From Isobaculum melis (GTDB lineage: Bacteria > Bacillota > Bacilli > Lactobacillales > Carnobacteriaceae): a stretch of 64,000 bases of DNA. Every line of letters begins with the position of its first letter. The stretch's first letter is position 1. Below are positions 1 to 10,667 of this stretch, in pieces. A model generated the notes under the pieces. The model searched no databases and was not told the DNA's origin. It worked only from the letters and a program-made list of their open reading frames with translations. Location of the stretch: contig NZ_FOHA01000010.1 of assembly GCF_900111355.1 (NCBI RefSeq), positions 1 through 64,000 on the forward strand. Reading direction: 5' to 3'. Position numbers and translations under genes: made by a program.

Positions 1-83
1 CCCTCGGAGAGACAACAATCCTCTTCATAAAGAACCTTATAACTTTTTCCCATAGAAACATCCAATGCAAGTACATAAGCCAT
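1..83 (-). CDS. IS110-family transposase, N-terminal fragment cut by window edge
   Basis: The reverse strand reads MAYVLALDVSMGKSYKVLY and stays open to the window edge. The LDVSMGKS stretch matches the first Asp motif of the DEDD (RuvC-like) domain of IS110-family transposases, which recombine DNA without terminal inverted repeats. The ATG at 81-83 is the first in frame, after a weak AGAAAGAAG ribosome site. Only 27 residues are visible, so the family call rests on one motif. Whether the element is intact cannot be seen. Confidence 0.6.
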   Translation of the reverse strand, partial: MAYVLALDVSMGKSYKVLYEEDCCLSE

Positions 84-112
84 ATTTTCATCTTCTTTCT
101 TTTTTTTCGAAA

Positions 113-263
113 GGTTCTTCACTGTTTCATTTCGTTCCTAATTTCCTAAACACGAGCTCGAAGCCCCAACATACTTAAACCAGATTTTAAAATGACAGTG
201 AAGGAGATCGTTTTTTTGTAGGGACTCGAAGTCCATCAGGTTATGATCGATCTTCCTTTCACT
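113..263 (-). ncRNA. Candidate bridge RNA region of the IS110 element
   Basis: This non-coding stretch lies between the transposase start and the plsY terminator. Read on the transposase strand, AGTGAAAGGAAGATCG (plus 248-263) can pair with CGATCTCCTTCACT (plus 197-210), enclosing a small GGACTTCGAGTCC hairpin. A second option pairs the 9-mers at 118-126 and 195-203. Known IS110-group elements encode a structured guide (bridge) RNA upstream of the recombinase. Position and folding fit, but no guide loops were matched to target or donor sequence. Confidence 0.35.
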
Positions 264-290
264 TCTTACTATATACCTAAAAATAGGGAA

Positions 291-330
291 ATAGAGGGTA
301 AAGTCATCCGTCGATGACTTTACCCTCTAT
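291..330 (-). terminator. Terminator downstream of plsY
   Basis: Perfect 18-bp arms at 291-308 and 313-330 enclose a 4-nt loop. The hairpin lies 17 nt past the plsY stop. The T-tract on the minus side is interrupted (TTTCCCTATTTTT). Confidence 0.8.
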
Positions 331-346
331 TCTTAGTATGTTTTCT

Positions 347-955
347 TTACTTATCCGATTTTTGATAACCCAAGCCAAATGGTACTTTATTCTCAGTGCC
401 ATTTATAATACGTTTGATATTTGCACGATGACGTAGAATGACAAATACCATCAAAACACCAGCAACAGTGGTTAAAATCCAATCTTTAAACAGGAAGCTT
501 AATAGGAAAACAAGTGTGATTCCTAACATACTTGCAACACTGACCATTCTTGTTAAATAAAGCAAGCTTAAAAAGATGGCAACAGCAATACAAAAAAATA
601 GGGGATGATAACCAAGTAAGATACCGGCGCTTGTTGCTACCGCTTTTCCTCCTTTAAACTTCGCAAAAATAGGGAAGGTATGTCCCATAACTGCTGCAAC
701 ACCAACTAAAATCGGATTGATATCACTTTGAAATAATAGAGGTAAGAGTGTTGCGATTGTTCCTTTTAAAATATCCATTACTAAAACGGTAGTTCCAGCT
801 TTTTTGCCAAGTACTCTAAAGGTATTAGTTGTTCCAGAATTACCACTACCATGTTCTCGTATATCTTCATTGAAGAAAATTTTTCCTATCCAAACACCTG
901 AAGGAATTGATCCCAGTAAATAAGCAATGACAAACATTAATATTGTATTAATCAA
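347..955 (-). CDS. plsY: Glycerol-3-phosphate acyltransferase PlsY
   Basis: Integral membrane enzyme that transfers acyl groups from acyl-phosphate to glycerol-3-phosphate, the first step of phospholipid synthesis in Gram-positives. The 202-residue protein shows the three PlsY motifs: GSIPSG at 15-20, [10 protein letters not shown] at 35-44, and GHTFPIF (91-97) followed by [11 protein letters not shown] (99-109). Several hydrophobic segments fit the five-helix topology and the length is normal. An AGGAGAG ribosome site sits just upstream of the ATG. It is a single gene with its own terminator, transcribed away from the CoA-binding protein gene. Confidence 0.96.
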   Translation of the reverse strand: MINTILMFVIAYLLGSIPSGVWIGKIFFNEDIREHGSGNSGTTNTFRVLGKKAGTTVLVMDILKGTIATLLPLLFQSDINPILVGVAAVMGHTFPIFAKFKGGKAVATSAGILLGYHPLFFCIAVAIFLSLLYLTRMVSVASMLGITLVFLLSFLFKDWILTTVAGVLMVFVILRHRANIKRIINGTENKVPFGLGYQKSDK

Positions 956-1049
956 TTTTATTCTCTCCTAAATTCAATCTATGTTTGTTATTTTATCATT
1001 TTATGAGGCTTGTTACCAGCTATTAAATGATAAAGTCTTGGAACTTAGT

Positions 1050-1079
1050 TTGTGGTTTAGGTTGAATGTGGTGTACAAT
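1050..1079 (+). promoter_or_regulatory. Candidate promoter of the CoA-binding protein gene
   Basis: TTGTGG at 1050-1055 and TACAAT at 1074-1079 are 18 bp apart, about 30 nt before the start codon. The -35 is imperfect. An inverted repeat (TTTATCATTT 992-1001, AAATGATAAA 1025-1034) lies between this promoter and divergent plsY and could be an operator. Confidence 0.4.
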
Positions 1080-1111
1080 GGAGGATAGGAGAAAAGAAGG
1101 GGGAAGTGACA

Positions 1112-1540
1112 ATGACATTTATTAATCCAAGTAATGAAGAAATTTATAGTATTTTAGAAAAAGCAAAAAGAATTGCGGTAGTAGGCTTAAGTAATAAACC
1201 AGAGCGCACAAGTTATCATGTGAGTCAGGTGATGCAGTCTGCTGGTTATGAAATTATTCCAGTTAATCCAGTGTTGGCTGGGCAAAAGATTCTTGGTGAA
1301 ACTGTTTATGCTACATTACAGGAAGTTCCAGGACAGATAGATATTGTTGATATTTTCCGTCGTTCTGAATTTTTGTTAGATATCGCAAAAGAGTTTAATA
1401 AAATTGATGCAGATGTCTTCTGGGCACAATTAGGGATTGAAGATGAAGAGACGGCTACTTATTTGAAGGAACATGGTCATCAGGTAATCATGAATCGTTG
1501 TATTAAGATTGAATATGGTAAGATGAATGAAGTGAAATAA
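1112..1540 (+). CDS. CoA-binding (YccU-like) protein
   Basis: Small single-domain Rossmann-fold protein of the CoA_binding family (YccU type). The N-terminal nucleotide-binding segment (VVGLSNKPERTSYHV) is followed by the strand-turn VNPVLAGQKILGE, and the family's C-terminal MNRCIKIEY is present. Its cellular role is not established. I prefer the ATG at 1112 over the GTG at 1106 because AAGGGGG at 1097-1103 is then 8 nt upstream rather than 2. That gives 142 residues. It is monocistronic, with a terminator directly after the stop. Confidence 0.88.
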   Translation: MTFINPSNEEIYSILEKAKRIAVVGLSNKPERTSYHVSQVMQSAGYEIIPVNPVLAGQKILGETVYATLQEVPGQIDIVDIFRRSEFLLDIAKEFNKIDADVFWAQLGIEDEETATYLKEHGHQVIMNRCIKIEYGKMNEVK

Positions 1541-1545
1541 ATTTT

Positions 1546-1568
1546 AAAAAAGCCACCTTGGCTTTTTT
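1546..1568 (+). terminator. Terminator after CoA-binding protein gene
   Basis: Arms AAAAAAGCCA (1546-1555) and TGGCTTTTTT (1559-1568) with a 3-nt loop and terminal T-run. Confidence 0.88.
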
Positions 1569-1715
1569 GAGTTATTGATAAAAAAGTTACAAGCATCAAT
1601 TGGCACAACTTCTCTATAAGTTAGACTTTTATTTTTATCTGAGATAGAGTATCATAATAGAGATGCAATATAAGCATAAGTTCGGCTGTTTAAGCAAGCT
1701 AAAGGAGATTTATGA

Positions 1716-3719
1716 ATGAGCAAAGGGAATTATGAATATAATGATGAAGCGATTCAGGTTCTTGAAGGACTTGAAGCGGTAAGAAAAAGACCCGGCATGT
1801 ATATTGGTTCTACTGATAGTCGCGGGTTACACCATCTTGTCTATGAAATTGTAGATAATGGGGTGGATGAAGCACTTTCTGGTTACGGAAAAGAAATTAA
1901 TGTCACAATCCATGAAGATAATAGTATTAGCGTACAAGACCAAGGGCGTGGTATGCCTGTTGGGATGCACGCTTCTGGTATTCCAACTGTTCAAGTTATT
2001 TTTACTGTGCTTCATGCAGGTGGTAAATTTGGTCAGGGCGGCTATAAAACATCAGGTGGTTTACATGGTGTTGGTGCCAGTGTGGTAAATGCCTTATCCG
2101 AATGGTTAACCGTTACGATTATTCGTGATGGAATTAAGTATGAACAAAAATTTAAAAATGGTGGTATTCCAGATGAAACGCTGGTTAAAATAGGGAAAGT
2201 CAGTGCACCTAATGGAACAACAGTTCATTTTAAACCAGATTTAACTATTTTTTCTACCATTAATTTTTCTTATGATATCTTGTCAGAACGCTTAAGAGAG
2301 TCTGCCTTCTTATTAAAAGGATTGAAAATTAATTTAGTCGATAAAAGAAATGATGTTAGCGATACTTTCTTTTATGAAGAGGGAATTAAAGAGTTTGTTG
2401 GCTATTTAAATGAAGAAAAAGATACTTTACATCCAGTTGCTTATTTCTCTGGTGCAAGTAGTGAAATTGAAGTTGAGTTTTCTTTCCAATACAATGATGG
2501 GTATTCTGAAAATATTTTATCTTTCGTTAACAATGTGCGGACAAAAGATGGTGGAACACATGAAGCTGGGATGAAATCTGCAATGACCAAAGCTTTTAAT
2601 GAGTACGCTCGAAAAACGGGTTTATTAAAAGAAAAAGATAAAAATCTTGAAGGAACGGACTTCCGTGAGGGGTTAGCCGCAATTATCTCTGTCCGAATTC
2701 CAGAAGAATTACTACAATTCGAAGGGCAAACAAAGAGTAAATTAGGAACACCTCAAGCAAGACAAGCTGTTGATGCTGTTGTAGGAGAGCAATTAGGCTT
2801 CTATTTAGTTGAAAATGGTGAGATGAGTCAAATGTTCGTGCGTAAGGCGATTAAAGCTAGAGAAGCACGTGAGGCAGCTAGAAAAGCACGGGAAGAATCT
2901 CGTAATGGGAAGAAGCGCAAGAAAAATGAATCCTTACTTTCTGGGAAGCTAACACCTGCGCAAGGAAAGAATCCTAAGAAAAATGAATTGTATCTTGTCG
3001 AAGGAGATTCTGCGGGTGGTTCAGCGAAGCAAGGAAGAGATCGAAAATTCCAAGCGATTCTGCCATTACGTGGAAAAGTGTTAAACACTGAAAAAGCCAA
3101 ATTACAAGATATTTTAAAAAATGAAGAAATTAATACCATGATTTATACAATCGGTGCTGGTGTTGGTGCTGAATTTGATATTGAAGACTGTAACTATGAT
3201 AAAGTCATTATCATGACCGATGCGGATACGGATGGCGCTCATATTCAAGTCCTCTTACTAACTTTCTTCTATCGCTATATGAAACCATTAATTGAAGCTG
3301 GGAAAGTCTATATTGCCTTACCACCTTTATATAAAGTTTCAAAGGGAGCAGGAAAAAAAGAAGTTTTAGAGTATGCTTGGACAGATGAGGAACTAGAAGG
3401 TAAAACACAAATCATTGGTAAAGGGTACATCTTACAACGCTATAAAGGGCTTGGTGAGATGAATGCTGATCAATTATGGGATACAACAATGAATCCTGAT
3501 ACACGTACGCTAATTCGTGTGCGTATTGATGATGCAACGCAGGCTGAGAAGCGTGTGACAACATTAATGGGGGATAAGGTTGAGCCGCGTCGTAAATGGA
3601 TTGAAAGTCATGTTGAATTTTCACTAGAAGAAGGTGGCAGCATTCTAGAAAATAATAACATTATGGAACAAGCTGAATTAATTGAAGAAGAAGGAAGTGA
3701 CATTCATGGATCCGAATAG
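1716..3719 (+). CDS. parE: DNA topoisomerase IV subunit B
   Basis: ATPase subunit of topoisomerase IV, which decatenates daughter chromosomes. The GHKL ATPase domain carries catalytic Glu44 and Asn48 in YEIVDN. The Toprim domain has [17 protein letters not shown] from residue 429 and DADTDGAH at 502-509. RYKGLGEMN near the C-terminus is the conserved link to the ParC subunit. The length of 667 is normal for ParE and it has no GyrB insertion. AAAGGAG sits 8 nt before the ATG. The 3' end overlaps parC by 14 nt, indicating coupled translation. GyrB is the alternative, but the ParC-type partner argues against it. Confidence 0.96.
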   Translation: MSKGNYEYNDEAIQVLEGLEAVRKRPGMYIGSTDSRGLHHLVYEIVDNGVDEALSGYGKEINVTIHEDNSISVQDQGRGMPVGMHASGIPTVQVIFTVLHAGGKFGQGGYKTSGGLHGVGASVVNALSEWLTVTIIRDGIKYEQKFKNGGIPDETLVKIGKVSAPNGTTVHFKPDLTIFSTINFSYDILSERLRESAFLLKGLKINLVDKRNDVSDTFFYEEGIKEFVGYLNEEKDTLHPVAYFSGASSEIEVEFSFQYNDGYSENILSFVNNVRTKDGGTHEAGMKSAMTKAFNEYARKTGLLKEKDKNLEGTDFREGLAAIISVRIPEELLQFEGQTKSKLGTPQARQAVDAVVGEQLGFYLVENGEMSQMFVRKAIKAREAREAARKAREESRNGKKRKKNESLLSGKLTPAQGKNPKKNELYLVEGDSAGGSAKQGRDRKFQAILPLRGKVLNTEKAKLQDILKNEEINTMIYTIGAGVGAEFDIEDCNYDKVIIMTDADTDGAHIQVLLLTFFYRYMKPLIEAGKVYIALPPLYKVSKGAGKKEVLEYAWTDEELEGKTQIIGKGYILQRYKGLGEMNADQLWDTTMNPDTRTLIRVRIDDATQAEKRVTTLMGDKVEPRRKWIESHVEFSLEEGGSILENNNIMEQAELIEEEGSDIHGSE

Positions 3720-6150
3720 AGTGGATGTGCAAGAGTTAACATTAGAAGAAGTCATGGGAGACCGCTTTGGTCGCTATTCAAAATATATTATCCAAGAGCG
3801 TGCATTGCCTGATATTCGTGATGGGTTAAAACCTGTGCAACGTCGTATTTTATATGCGATGAATATGGAAGGGAATACGGCTGAAAAAGGTTTTAGAAAA
3901 TCTGCTAAAACAGTCGGTAATGTTATTGGTAACTATCATCCACATGGAGATACCAGTGTTTATGAAGCCATGGTTAGAATGAGTCAAGACTGGAAACTAC
4001 GGAATGTCTTAGTCGAAATGCATGGGAATAACGGGAGTATGGATGGAGATCCTCCAGCCGCAATGCGTTATACGGAAGCACGATTGTCTAAAATTGCTTC
4101 AGAAATGCTCAAAGATATTGATAAAGAAACCGTTGATTTTGTTTTAAACTTTGATGATACAGAAGAAGAGCCAACAGTATTACCTGCGAAGTTTCCTAAT
4201 TTATTGGTCAATGGTGCAACGGGTATTTCTGCTGGTTATGCAACAGATATTCCACCGCATAACTTAGGTGAAGTCATTGATGCAACAACTCATTTACTAG
4301 ATCATCCTGATGCGACATTTGAGGATCTAATGAAGTTTATTAAAGGACCAGACTTCCCAACAGGTGGAATTCTGCAAGGTCTTGACGGAATTAAGCAAGC
4401 CTATGCAACTGGTAAAGGTAAAGTCATTGTTCGTTCTAAAACGCATATTGAAGATTTACGTGGCGGTAAACAACAAATTATCGTGACGGAAGTTCCTTAT
4501 GAAGTAAATAAATCTGTTTTAGTTAAAAAGCTTGATGAAGTCCGTTTAAACAAACGTATTGAGGGCATTGCTGAAGTGCGAGATGAATCTGATCGTACTG
4601 GATTACAAATTGCAATTGAGCTGAAAAAAGAAGCCAATGCAGCTGGTATTTTGAATTATTTATTAAAAAATACAGATTTGCAGGTAGCTTATAACTTTAA
4701 TATGATTGCAATTGATGATAAACGACCAAAATTAATTGGGATTGTTCGCTTCTTATCAGCATATATTGATCACCAAAAACAAGTGATTACGCGTCGTTCT
4801 ATCTATAATCTAAAAAAAGCTGAAGCGCGTGCACATATTGTTGAAGGCTTGATTAAAGCCTTATCCATTTTGGATAAAGTGATTGCAACGATTCGTGAAA
4901 GTAAAGATAAAAAGAATGCCAAAGAAAACTTAATGGAATCTTTTGACTTTACTGAAAAACAAGCTGAGGCCATTGTTTCCTTACAATTGTACCGCTTAAC
5001 AAATACAGATATCACAGCTTTAGAAGCTGAATCAGCAGAGCTAAAAGCATTAATCAGCTCTCTTAAAGAAATCTTAAATAGCGATGCAGTGATGGTTGAT
5101 GTGATTAAAAGCGAGTTAAAAGAAGTAAAAAAACAATTTAAAACACCTCGTTTAACCGTTATTGAAAATGAAATTGAAGAATTAAAAATTGAAACTGAAG
5201 TTCTTGTTGTACAAGAGGACGTGATGGTATCCGTAACAAGCGATGGTTATCTAAAACGTAGTAGCTTACGTTCTTATGGTGCTTCAAAACCAGAAGAAAT
5301 TGGTGCAAAAGAGGGAGATTACCCAATTTTTATTCAGCAAATGAATACGATGCACCATCTCTTAATGTTTACCAATAAAGGGAATTACATCTACCGACCT
5401 GTTCATGAAATTCCTGATTTAAAATGGAAAGACATGGGAGAGCATATTTCTCAAACAATTGGTTTAGATATGGATGAGCGGATTATTAAAGTCATTGGCT
5501 TAGAAAAATATCTACCAGAAGCTAATTTTGTCTTTGTTACCAAAGCAGGCATGGTCAAACGGACGCTTGTAACAGAATATTTACCAACAAGATATATTTC
5601 TAAATCTGCTAAAGCTATGAAATTAAAATCAGATGATGATGTTTTATTAAACATTTGGTATGTGGAGCAACCAGAAAATATGGAAATTTTCTTATCTACG
5701 TATTTAGCTTATGGCTTAAGATATGATTTATCTGAAGTTCCTGTTGTTGGTTCAAAAGCAGCAGGAGTAAAAGCGATTAGCTTAAAAGCAGATGATCATG
5801 TGATTAGTGGTATTGTTGTACCAAAAGATGAAAAAGCTAGTGTGATGATTCTAACTCAAAGAGGTTCCGTCAAGAAAATGGCGATTCATGACTTTGATAA
5901 ACAATCTCGCGCCAAACGAGGATTAATGATTTTAAGAGAATTAAAACGCAATCCACACAGAGTTTTCTATATGGATTTGGTAACTGGTAAACATCAATTA
6001 CTTGTCCAGACAGATAAAGAGAAAGAATTTACAATCAATAGTGCTGATTATTCAGTAAGTGATCGTTATTCAAATGGTTCGTTTATACTTGATGAACAAG
6101 AAGATGGTAGACCTCATCAAGTTTTGAAGAGCTTAGAACAATTAAATTAA
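3706..6150 (+). CDS. parC: DNA topoisomerase IV subunit A
   Basis: DNA cleavage/rejoining subunit of topoisomerase IV. Active-site Tyr122 lies in [11 protein letters not shown], and the quinolone region reads [11 protein letters not shown] (78-88). The ATG at 3706 is preceded by AAGGAAGTGA, so I take it over the upstream in-frame TTG at 3682; the protein is 814 residues. After the winged-helix/tower region come a coiled coil and a C-terminal beta-pinwheel. The position equivalent to the classic Ser79/Ser80 resistance site is Thr83 here. It forms an operon with parE and is followed by a strong terminator. Confidence 0.96.
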   Translation: MDPNRVDVQELTLEEVMGDRFGRYSKYIIQERALPDIRDGLKPVQRRILYAMNMEGNTAEKGFRKSAKTVGNVIGNYHPHGDTSVYEAMVRMSQDWKLRNVLVEMHGNNGSMDGDPPAAMRYTEARLSKIASEMLKDIDKETVDFVLNFDDTEEEPTVLPAKFPNLLVNGATGISAGYATDIPPHNLGEVIDATTHLLDHPDATFEDLMKFIKGPDFPTGGILQGLDGIKQAYATGKGKVIVRSKTHIEDLRGGKQQIIVTEVPYEVNKSVLVKKLDEVRLNKRIEGIAEVRDESDRTGLQIAIELKKEANAAGILNYLLKNTDLQVAYNFNMIAIDDKRPKLIGIVRFLSAYIDHQKQVITRRSIYNLKKAEARAHIVEGLIKALSILDKVIATIRESKDKKNAKENLMESFDFTEKQAEAIVSLQLYRLTNTDITALEAESAELKALISSLKEILNSDAVMVDVIKSELKEVKKQFKTPRLTVIENEIEELKIETEVLVVQEDVMVSVTSDGYLKRSSLRSYGASKPEEIGAKEGDYPIFIQQMNTMHHLLMFTNKGNYIYRPVHEIPDLKWKDMGEHISQTIGLDMDERIIKVIGLEKYLPEANFVFVTKAGMVKRTLVTEYLPTRYISKSAKAMKLKSDDDVLLNIWYVEQPENMEIFLSTYLAYGLRYDLSEVPVVGSKAAGVKAISLKADDHVISGIVVPKDEKASVMILTQRGSVKKMAIHDFDKQSRAKRGLMILRELKRNPHRVFYMDLVTGKHQLLVQTDKEKEFTINSADYSVSDRYSNGSFILDEQEDGRPHQVLKSLEQLN

Positions 6151-6159
6151 ATTAGTCGG

Positions 6160-6200
6160 AAAAACTCTTTAGCAATGTAAAAAGTTGCTAAAGAGTTTTT
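6160..6200 (+). terminator. Terminator after parEC
   Basis: Perfect 16-bp arms at 6160-6175 and 6185-6200 with a 9-nt loop; the 3' arm ends in a T-run. Confidence 0.92.
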
Positions 6201-6403
6201 TTACTTCAGTACCTTTTTCACAAAGACAAGGTTCCTGTTCTAATATAACTTGAATAAACCTTATCTGTATTAGTACAGTTATCTGATGTTGGATGGTACA
6301 GTTTAATAAAAAATAAAAAAATGAAAAAATGCTTAGAAACGCTTTATAGATGCGCATTGTTCATTTATTCACTTGAATGTTATTCTTTTTTTCATGTCAC
6401 TAC

Positions 6404-6431
6404 TTGTCTTTTTTTTCGTCTGTGTTATACT
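6404..6431 (+). promoter_or_regulatory. Promoter of pflB
   Basis: TTGTCT (6404-6409) and TATACT (6426-6431) are 16 bp apart, about 65 nt upstream of the pflB start. The roughly 200 bp between the parC terminator and this promoter is AT-rich, and I see no gene in it. Confidence 0.55.
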
Positions 6432-6495
6432 AAGGATGTAAAAACTGTATTAATTGTGAAGAATTGAATTTGAAAACTCTGAGGAGGAACTTTTA

Positions 6496-8742
6496 ATGGA
6501 ACAATGGAATGGATTTAAAGGCGACGCATGGAAAACATCGGTAAACACACGTGACTTTATTCAAAATAACTACACTGAGTACACAGGTGATGACCAATTC
6601 TTAGAACCAATCGCACCAAGTACAGATAAACTATGGACAAAATTACAAGAATTATTTGAAGTGCAACATGAAAAAAATGGTGTATACGACATGGATACAA
6701 ATGTCCCTGCAACAATCACTTCACACGCACCAGGATATTTAATTAAAGAAGAAGAAAAAATCGTTGGTTTACAAACTGATGTACCTTTGAAACAAGCATT
6801 CATGCCTTTTGGTGGAATTAAAATGGCAAACAATGCCTTAACTTCAAATGGCTATGAAGTCGATAAAGAAATGACTGACATCTTTACTGACTGGAGAAAA
6901 ACACATAACCAAGGTGTTTTTGATGCTTATACAGCAGAAATGAGAATGGCTCGTAAAAATAAAATTATCACTGGTTTACCAGATGCTTATGGTCGTGGCC
7001 GTATCATTGGTGATTATCGTCGTATCGCTTTATACGGTATTGATTTCTTAATGGCTGAAAAGAAAAAAGACCATGACAATACTGGTAACAAAGTCATGAC
7101 TGATGATGTGATTCGTTTAAGAGAAGAAATCTCAGAACAATACCGCGCATTAAACGATCTTAAGAAAATGGCTGCTTCATATGGTTTTGATATCTCACAA
7201 CCAGCTAAAAATTCTCAAGAAGCTATCCAATGGTTATACTTCGGTTACCTAGGTGCAATTAAATCACAAAATGGTGCTGCAATGTCTATCGGACGTATCT
7301 CAGCATTCTTAGATATCTATATCCAACGTGATTTAGAAGCTGGAGCCATCACTGAATTCGATGCACAAGAAATGATTGACCACTTAATCATGAAATTACG
7401 TATGGTTAAATTCGCACGTACACCTGATTACAACCAATTATTCTCAGGTTACCCAATTTGGGCAACTTTATCTATTGCTGGTATGGGATTAGATGGCCGT
7501 TCATTAGTTACTAAAAATGATTTCCGTATTTTACACACTTTAACAAATATGGGACCATCACCAGAGCCAAACTTAACTGTTTTATATTCATCTCATTTAC
7601 CAACTGGTTTCAGAACTTATGCAGCTAAAATTGCAAAAGAAAGTTCTTCAATCCAATTTGAAAATGATGATTTATTACGTGCTAACTGGGGTTCAGATGA
7701 CTGTGCAATCGCATGTTGTGTATCTGCAACAGTTATTGGTAAAGATATGCAATTCTTTGGCGCTCGTGCAAACTTAGCTAAAGCCGTTCTTTATGCAATT
7801 AACGGTGGGGTTGATGAAATTACTAAAATGCAAGTTGCTCCTAAATTCCGTCCAATGACTGGTGATAAACTAGACTTTGATGAATTTATGGACAAATATA
7901 AAGACATGATGGATTGGTTAGCAGAATTATATGTTAACACATTAAATGTGATTCACTATATGCATGATAAATATGCTTATGAAGCACCACAATTAGCCTT
8001 AATGGATAGTGACTTAAAACGCACTTTCGCAACAGGTATTGCTGGTATTTCACATGCAGCTGATAGCTTAATGGCAATTAAACATGGTAATGTTGAAGTT
8101 ATTCGTGATGAAGATGGCATGGCAATTGATTACAAACCAACAAAAGAATTCCCAACTTATGGAAATGATAGCGAAGAAGCAGATGCAATGGCAAACTGGA
8201 TTTTAGAGTACTTTATGACACAAATCAAACGTCAACATACGTACCGTAATTCAACACCAACTACTTCATTGTTAACAATCACTTCTAACGTCGTTTATGG
8301 TAAAGCAACTGGTAATACTCCAGATGGACGTAGAGCAGGTAAACCACTTGCACCAGGCGCTAACCCAAGCTATCAAGATGGTAAATTCTTAGGTGAGAAA
8401 AATGGTTTATTAGCTTCACTTAACTCAACAGCTCGTTTAGAATATACTTGTGCTTTAGATGGTATTTCAAATACGCAAACAATCAATCCTACTGGTTTAG
8501 GTAAAGATGAAGGCACTAGAATTGATAACTTACGTAATGTAATGGATGGATACTTTGATAAAGGTGGTTACCACTTAAACGTTAACGTATTTACTAATGA
8601 ATTATTATTAGATGCGCAAGCACATCCTGAAAAATACCCTAACTTAACGATTCGTGTATCAGGATACGCCGTTAAATTCCGTGATTTAACTCCTGAGCAA
8701 CAAGCAGACGTTATTTCAAGAACTTCACATGACAGACTATAA
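6496..8742 (+). CDS. pflB: Formate C-acetyltransferase (pyruvate formate-lyase)
   Basis: Glycyl-radical enzyme converting pyruvate and CoA to acetyl-CoA and formate during anaerobic mixed-acid fermentation. The two active-site cysteines are Cys407-Cys408 in [10 protein letters not shown]. The radical-bearing Gly723 is in RVSGYAVKF, 26 residues from the C-terminus. Length 748 is typical. GAGGAGG at 6481-6487 sets the start. The gene for its activase lies 66 nt downstream behind a hairpin, so pflA is probably expressed at a lower level from the same transcript. Codon use is strongly biased, as expected for a highly expressed gene. Confidence 0.98.
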   Translation: MEQWNGFKGDAWKTSVNTRDFIQNNYTEYTGDDQFLEPIAPSTDKLWTKLQELFEVQHEKNGVYDMDTNVPATITSHAPGYLIKEEEKIVGLQTDVPLKQAFMPFGGIKMANNALTSNGYEVDKEMTDIFTDWRKTHNQGVFDAYTAEMRMARKNKIITGLPDAYGRGRIIGDYRRIALYGIDFLMAEKKKDHDNTGNKVMTDDVIRLREEISEQYRALNDLKKMAASYGFDISQPAKNSQEAIQWLYFGYLGAIKSQNGAAMSIGRISAFLDIYIQRDLEAGAITEFDAQEMIDHLIMKLRMVKFARTPDYNQLFSGYPIWATLSIAGMGLDGRSLVTKNDFRILHTLTNMGPSPEPNLTVLYSSHLPTGFRTYAAKIAKESSSIQFENDDLLRANWGSDDCAIACCVSATVIGKDMQFFGARANLAKAVLYAINGGVDEITKMQVAPKFRPMTGDKLDFDEFMDKYKDMMDWLAELYVNTLNVIHYMHDKYAYEAPQLALMDSDLKRTFATGIAGISHAADSLMAIKHGNVEVIRDEDGMAIDYKPTKEFPTYGNDSEEADAMANWILEYFMTQIKRQHTYRNSTPTTSLLTITSNVVYGKATGNTPDGRRAGKPLAPGANPSYQDGKFLGEKNGLLASLNSTARLEYTCALDGISNTQTINPTGLGKDEGTRIDNLRNVMDGYFDKGGYHLNVNVFTNELLLDAQAHPEKYPNLTIRVSGYAVKFRDLTPEQQADVISRTSHDRL

Positions 8743-8760
8743 TCATTAAATAAATAGAAG

Positions 8761-8787
8761 AAGGGATGGCTCATAGTCATCCCTTTT
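8761..8787 (+). terminator. Hairpin between pflB and pflA
   Basis: Arms AAGGGATG (8761-8768) and CATCCCTT (8778-8785) run into a T-tract. It probably terminates partially and reduces pflA expression. Confidence 0.7.
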
Positions 8788-8808
8788 TATCAAAGAAAGA
8801 GGGATCAC

Positions 8809-9573
8809 ATGACAAATCCTGTTGAAGGCAGAATTCATTCTACAGAAAATTTTGGTACGGTAGATGGACCTGGTGTAAGATTTATCGTTTTTGCCCAAGG
8901 TTGCCGTATGAGATGTCAATTTTGTCATAATCCAGATACTTGGAAAATTGGATCTGGTGGGAGAGTTGTTACAACTGATGAAGTATTGCAGGAGGCCTTA
9001 AAATATCGTTCTTACTGGGGCGAAAAAGGTGGTATTACTGTAAGTGGTGGAGAACCTTTGCTACAATTAGACTTTTTAACCGATTTATTTAAAAAAGCAA
9101 AAGCTGAAGGGATTCATACAACCATTGATACTTGTGGTAAGCCCTTTACTCGTGAAGAACCATTCTTTAGCCAATTTGAAGAACTGATGAAATATACTGA
9201 TTTATTATTGTTTGATATTAAGCATATTGATAATGAAGCACATAAAATCCTAACCAGTTTAGGGAATGAAAATATCTTAGAAATGTCCCAATATCTATCT
9301 GAAATCGGTAAGCCAGTTTGGATTCGTCATGTTTTAGTTCCTGAGCGTTCTGACTATGATGAATATTTGATTCGTTTAGATGCTTTTATTAAAACCTTAA
9401 AAAATGTTAGAAAAGTTGAAATATTGCCGTACCATAAAATGGGCATTTATAAATGGGAAACTTTAGGGATTAAATATCCATTAGAAGGTATTGAACCACC
9501 AACTGAAGATCGTGTTTTAAATGCTAGAAAGCTATTGCATACAGATGATTATACAGGCTATTTGGAAGATTAA
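8809..9573 (+). CDS. pflA: Pyruvate formate-lyase-activating enzyme
   Basis: Radical SAM enzyme that installs the glycyl radical on PflB. The CxxxCxxC cluster motif is GCRMRCQFCHNPD with Cys32, Cys36 and Cys39, and the SAM-binding VSGGEPLLQ follows. Length 254 is standard. The start has a GAAAGAGGG ribosome site and follows pflB directly; a strong terminator follows the gene. Its substrate is almost certainly the neighbouring PflB. Confidence 0.97.
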   Translation: MTNPVEGRIHSTENFGTVDGPGVRFIVFAQGCRMRCQFCHNPDTWKIGSGGRVVTTDEVLQEALKYRSYWGEKGGITVSGGEPLLQLDFLTDLFKKAKAEGIHTTIDTCGKPFTREEPFFSQFEELMKYTDLLLFDIKHIDNEAHKILTSLGNENILEMSQYLSEIGKPVWIRHVLVPERSDYDEYLIRLDAFIKTLKNVRKVEILPYHKMGIYKWETLGIKYPLEGIEPPTEDRVLNARKLLHTDDYTGYLED

Positions 9574-9587
9574 TGTATAAAATAATA

Positions 9588-9616
9588 AAAAAGAGCAATT
9601 ATTAGTTGCTCTTTTT
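9588..9616 (+). terminator. Terminator after pflA
   Basis: Arms AAAAAGAGCAA (9588-9598) and TTGCTCTTTTT (9606-9616), 7-nt loop. Confidence 0.9.
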
Positions 9617-9677
9617 GTCGTTCTTTAATATGATAGTTATTAGTGGAATGTGATCAAAAGAAAAGAGGAGACAAAAG

Positions 9678-10622
9678 ATGCAAAACCAATCTGACAATGT
9701 ATTCTCATCTAAAACCTTAAATTATTTTTTACAGCTATCAGAAACGATGAACTATACGCAAGCTGCTCAATTACTTGGTATTACGCAGCCAGCCTTAACT
9801 CAGCAAATTAAAAAGCTAGAAAGAATTGTTGGGGCACCACTTTTTTATTCAATCGGAAAGAAACTCCATTTATCAGAAGCTGGTAAAACAATGCTGCGAA
9901 CCACACATGAAGTCTATGAACTGTTGAATACTGCAACTGATGAAATTCAGCAAAGCACAAGTGCTGATATTGGGCGAATAAGGGTAGGGATTCTATCTTC
10001 AATCGAATTAAGAGTCTTTACTGATTTTATTATTGAATACTTTAAAAATCATCCTAAAATTGAAATAGCTGTTTATACATTATCCAGAAAAGAAATTTGG
10101 GAAAAATTAGAAAATAATAAGATTGATTTAGCCATTATGTACTTGCCAGATGAAAGCATAAAAAATTGGAAGCCTTATAAAACCCGTAAAATTATTGAAG
10201 AAGAACTTTTATTCTTACACCATGATCAAGCACTTGAGAAAAAGAAAAAAATTCGTTTAGCGCAAACACTTTCAAATAGTTGGACGATGTATCCTGATTC
10301 ATTTTATTTAAATGATATGATTAAAGAACACTATATTAATCATATGACAGATTTACCAACATTTTCAGTTTGCTTTACAACACCACAACAAATTTTCCGA
10401 TTTAGTAATGCCACTGAATTTTATACAGCCTTACCTAAGTCTTATATTCGTGTTCATGAGCAAGAGGCTAGCCTAAAAGCTATTCCATTTGAACCAAGTA
10501 TTAAATTTGATATGGTCTTTGTCTATCGTTCTGAAAAAGAAGATATTCCACGCATCCATAGTTTCCTTACTGGTTTTGATGATTATTTAAAAAAGATTGA
10601 CTATTTAGCGAAATTAAATTAA
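9678..10622 (+). CDS. LysR-family transcriptional regulator
   Basis: The N-terminal winged helix-turn-helix (YFLQLSETMNYTQAAQLLGI, with TQPALTQQIKKLE) is followed by a LysR substrate-binding domain (about residues 95-300), 314 residues in all. AAGAGGAGA precedes the ATG. It sits alone between the pflA terminator and ppaC with no divergent target gene, so neither ligand nor regulon can be inferred; self-regulation and ppaC are possibilities. Confidence 0.9.
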   Translation: MQNQSDNVFSSKTLNYFLQLSETMNYTQAAQLLGITQPALTQQIKKLERIVGAPLFYSIGKKLHLSEAGKTMLRTTHEVYELLNTATDEIQQSTSADIGRIRVGILSSIELRVFTDFIIEYFKNHPKIEIAVYTLSRKEIWEKLENNKIDLAIMYLPDESIKNWKPYKTRKIIEEELLFLHHDQALEKKKKIRLAQTLSNSWTMYPDSFYLNDMIKEHYINHMTDLPTFSVCFTTPQQIFRFSNATEFYTALPKSYIRVHEQEASLKAIPFEPSIKFDMVFVYRSEKEDIPRIHSFLTGFDDYLKKIDYLAKLN

Positions 10623-10667
10623 CCATAATATTATTATGTTAACTAAATTTAAAAGGAGTTTTTATTT

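Noticed and set aside
6330-6350. Possible catabolite (cre) site GAAACGCTTT upstream of pflB.
   Set aside because: Several mismatches to the cre consensus; the core is present but the outer positions are not.
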